DNA of 8,030 nucleotides, from assembly GCF_937926365.1 (NCBI RefSeq), contig NZ_CALAOH010000003.1:1-8030 (forward strand). The letters are read 5' to 3'. Source of the stretch: an uncultured Azohydromonas sp. (GTDB lineage: Bacteria; Pseudomonadota; Gammaproteobacteria; Burkholderiales; Burkholderiaceae_C). The notes under the pieces were generated by a model. The model worked only from the letters and a program-made list of their open reading frames with translations, was not told the DNA's origin and ran no database searches. Both the position numbers and the translations under genes were made by a program. This document shows positions 6,397-8,030 of this stretch, in pieces (position 1 is the stretch's first letter; every line of letters starts with the position of its first letter).

Positions 6397-6867
6397 ATGA
6401 GCGACTTGAGCAGCCTGCAGGTGCTGCGGGAGCACGAGCAGCGCCGGCGCGACGAGGCCCAGGCGCGGCTGCGCCAGGCGCAGGCCCGGCTGGAGCAGGC
6501 GCAGCAGCAGGCCGAGCAGCTCGGCGGCTACCGCGGCGAGTACCAGCAACGCTGGACCGCGCAATTCAGCCGCAGCGGCACCGACACGGCACTGCTGCAC
6601 TGCTATCAGAGCTTCGGCGAACGGCTGCACCAGGCGGTGGACCAGCAGCAGCAGGTGCGCGCGCAGGCCCAGGCGCAGTACGACCGCGCGCGCGAGGCGC
6701 TGCTGGCGCAGGAGCTGCGCCTGGCGGCGGTGGCCAAGCTGATTGAGCGCCGCCAGGCGGCCGCGCGCCAAACCGAGGAAAAGCGCGAGCAGAAGCGCAA
6801 TGACGAAGCCGCCAGCCGCAGCGCGGCCAACGGATCCTGGAATCACCCCGGCGGAGCCCTGGCATGA
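6397..6867 (+). CDS. fliJ: Flagellar export chaperone/stalk protein FliJ
   Basis: This encodes 156 residues, against about 147 in Salmonella. FliJ is the coiled-coil stalk that sits in the FliI hexamer, contacts FlhA and recycles export chaperones. The sequence is almost wholly helical and rich in Gln, Arg, Glu and Ala, in two long heptad stretches (about residues 5-50 and 75-145). It keeps the family layout, with YQSFGERLHQAV in the middle and LAAVAKLIERRQAAA toward the end. The last 15 or so residues (SRSAANGSWNHPGGALA) look disordered. No Shine-Dalgarno sequence precedes the ATG, which lies just after a small hairpin. The stop overlaps the fliK start (ATGA). Identity rests on gene order and coiled-coil character, because FliJ sequences are poorly conserved. 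Confidence 0.92.
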   Translation: MSDLSSLQVLREHEQRRRDEAQARLRQAQARLEQAQQQAEQLGGYRGEYQQRWTAQFSRSGTDTALLHCYQSFGERLHQAVDQQQQVRAQAQAQYDRAREALLAQELRLAAVAKLIERRQAAARQTEEKREQKRNDEAASRSAANGSWNHPGGALA

Positions 6868-8030
6868 AGCCCCTGACCCATTCCCCCAGCACGGCTGCCG
6901 TGGCCGCCCACGGCCGCGGCAGCCACAGCGCCAAGACGCTGCACACGGGGCCAGACGGCGATTTCAGGCAGGCCCTGGAAGAGGCCGGGCGACTGGCACA
7001 GGACACGCTCGACCACGCCGGACGCCCTGCACGCGCCACGGAGGTGTCCGCGGCGGAATCGATCGCCACGGCGGCGCCCGAGGCCATTGCGCCAGCGGCG
7101 GATGCCGCTGCGGGCGGCGCGGCACCGGTGGACGTGTCGGCGCTGCTGGCGCAGCTCGCGCGACCCGCTGCCGAACTGGCGCCGCCGGCACCCGGCGCGA
7201 CGCCCGGGATGGGCGCAACGGCCGTGTCAACCCCGGCTGCAGTAACGGGCCCGCGCACGAGCGAGCCTGTCGCCATGCCGGTCACAGCGCAGGAGCCGGC
7301 GCCTCAAGCCCCAGCGCACCGTGGCGGCGGCGCCGTACAGGCTGCACCCCGGTCCGGCGACCACGGTGCCCGCCCTTCAATACAGCTTGCCGACGCGGCA
7401 ACGATGCCCCGCCACGGCCTTGACGATTCGGCACGGTCTCCGGCCGGTACGTCGGCGACACAACGCGGCATGCAAGCACCAGTGGCTCCCACCGCGACGG
7501 CCATGCCGGCAGCAAGCGGCACGGATGCGGCTCACGGGCACGCCGCCACGGCAACGGCTCAGGACGGCAGTCAACTGCTGCCGGCGTCCTCCAGCACCGC
7601 GCCCACAGCGCAACGCGCCACGGCCGACAACCGCGGCCACGCCGCCACGGCAGCCGCACGGAACGGCAGTCAGACCCTGGCGGCATCCACCACCGCCGTG
7701 CCCACGCCGCAACGCGCCACGGCCGACGACCACAGCCACACCACCACGGCAACGGCTCAGGACGGCAGTCAACCTCTAGCGGCATCCGCCAGCGCTGCAG
7801 CCACCCCACAACGCGCCAGGGCTGCCGACCGCAGCCACACCGCCACGGCAGCCACACGGGACGGCAGTCAACCGCTGCCGGCGTCCTCCAGCACCGCGCC
7901 CACAGCGCAACGCGCCACGGCCGACAACCGCGGCCACGCCGCCACGGCAGCCGCACGGAACGGCAGTCAGACCCTGGCGGCATCCACCACCGCCGTGCCC
8001 ACGCCGCAACGCGCCACGGCCGACGACCAC
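6864..8030 (+). CDS. fliK: Flagellar hook-length control protein FliK, N-terminal part (continues past the right edge)
   Basis: The frame starting with the ATG that overlaps the fliJ stop is open for 389 codons to the window edge. A GGAG lies just upstream (about 6852). FliK is exported during hook growth, acts as a ruler, and its C-terminal domain makes FlhB switch from hook to filament substrates; that domain would lie beyond the window. The visible part is Ala/Pro/Thr/Ser-rich, low in hydrophobic residues and without a signal peptide, as expected for an exported ruler. A short helix-prone stretch (DFRQALEEAGRLAQDTL) lies near residue 33. From residue 225 onward the sequence consists of 33-residue repeats. 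With 389 residues before any C-terminal domain, the protein is likely longer than the 405-residue Salmonella FliK. The family call rests on operon position and composition. Confidence 0.88.
   Translation, partial: MKPLTHSPSTAAVAAHGRGSHSAKTLHTGPDGDFRQALEEAGRLAQDTLDHAGRPARATEVSAAESIATAAPEAIAPAADAAAGGAAPVDVSALLAQLARPAAELAPPAPGATPGMGATAVSTPAAVTGPRTSEPVAMPVTAQEPAPQAPAHRGGGAVQAAPRSGDHGARPSIQLADAATMPRHGLDDSARSPAGTSATQRGMQAPVAPTATAMPAASGTDAAHGHAATATAQDGSQLLPASSSTAPTAQRATADNRGHAATAAARNGSQTLAASTTAVPTPQRATADDHSHTTTATAQDGSQPLAASASAAATPQRARAADRSHTATAATRDGSQPLPASSSTAPTAQRATADNRGHAATAAARNGSQTLAASTTAVPTPQRATADDH
7536..8030 (+). repeat. Five tandem 99-bp repeats in fliK with a 297-bp higher-order repeat
   Basis: Units start at 7536, 7635, 7734, 7833 and 7932; the fifth ends exactly at the window edge, so more may follow. 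Each codes 33 residues with the core [GS]H-[AT]-x-T-A then [DN]GSQ-x-L-x-AS and a later P/A-T-x-QRA-x-A-D. Units 2 and 5 are identical over all 99 bases. The stretch 7577-7733 is identical to 7874-8030 (157 bases, offset 297 = three units). The first part of unit 1 instead matches unit 3 (7547-7574 with 7745-7772, offset 198). This mosaic points to repeated unequal recombination or gene conversion. The unit length is a multiple of three, so gains and losses stay in frame. Confidence 0.93.

Noticed and set aside
7282..7983. A repetitive 233-codon open frame on the - strand opposite fliK
   Set aside because: The 99-bp unit is a multiple of three, so any stop-free frame in one unit stays open in all copies. 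The product is Arg/Trp/Cys-rich and not protein-like, and fliK is supported by operon position and coupling.
7536..8030. A CRISPR array, because of regularly spaced repeats
   Set aside because: The repeats are contiguous 99-bp coding units in one open frame with no unique spacers between short repeats.

Overview
The window is very GC-rich and carries a flagellar export/basal-body cluster in the enteric-like order fliFGHIJK on the + strand, with fliE divergent on the - strand. The GC content, the protein sequences and a sigma-28-like promoter suggest a motile betaproteobacterium, most likely in or near the Comamonadaceae (Acidovorax/Delftia/Comamonas type). This is an inference from sequence character, with no database search behind it.

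Layout. Positions 1-441 (- strand) hold the 5' part of a gene for a low-complexity protein built from 17 consecutive octapeptides of the type L-[TS]-[TS]-x-[QD]-[IVL]-x-A; it runs off the left edge. Its leader (442-646) contains a strong match to a flagellar sigma-28 (FliA) promoter and a 5-copy hexanucleotide tract enclosed by a 10-bp inverted repeat. A GC-rich hairpin separates this promoter from fliE (719-1042, - strand). A 231-bp divergent control region with several short perfect palindromes separates fliE from fliF. Then come fliF (MS ring), fliG (switch/rotor), fliH, fliI and fliJ (export ATPase complex) and the 5' part of fliK (hook-length ruler), which runs off the right edge. fliG-fliH, fliH-fliI and fliJ-fliK overlap, which suggests translational coupling. 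The only real gap inside the operon is 137 bp between fliI and fliJ.

How the genes work together. FliE and FliF form the rod/MS-ring base, FliG sits on FliF and takes up torque, and FliH-FliI-FliJ energise and feed the flagellar type III export gate. FliK is exported through that gate to measure the hook and switch substrate specificity.

Two places stand out. The first is the octapeptide-repeat gene, which appears to be wired into the late flagellar regulon by its own sigma-28 promoter. The second is fliK, whose ruler region has been expanded by five in-frame 99-bp (33-residue) repeats, including a perfect 157-bp duplication at 297-bp distance. That arrangement could change hook length by recombination.
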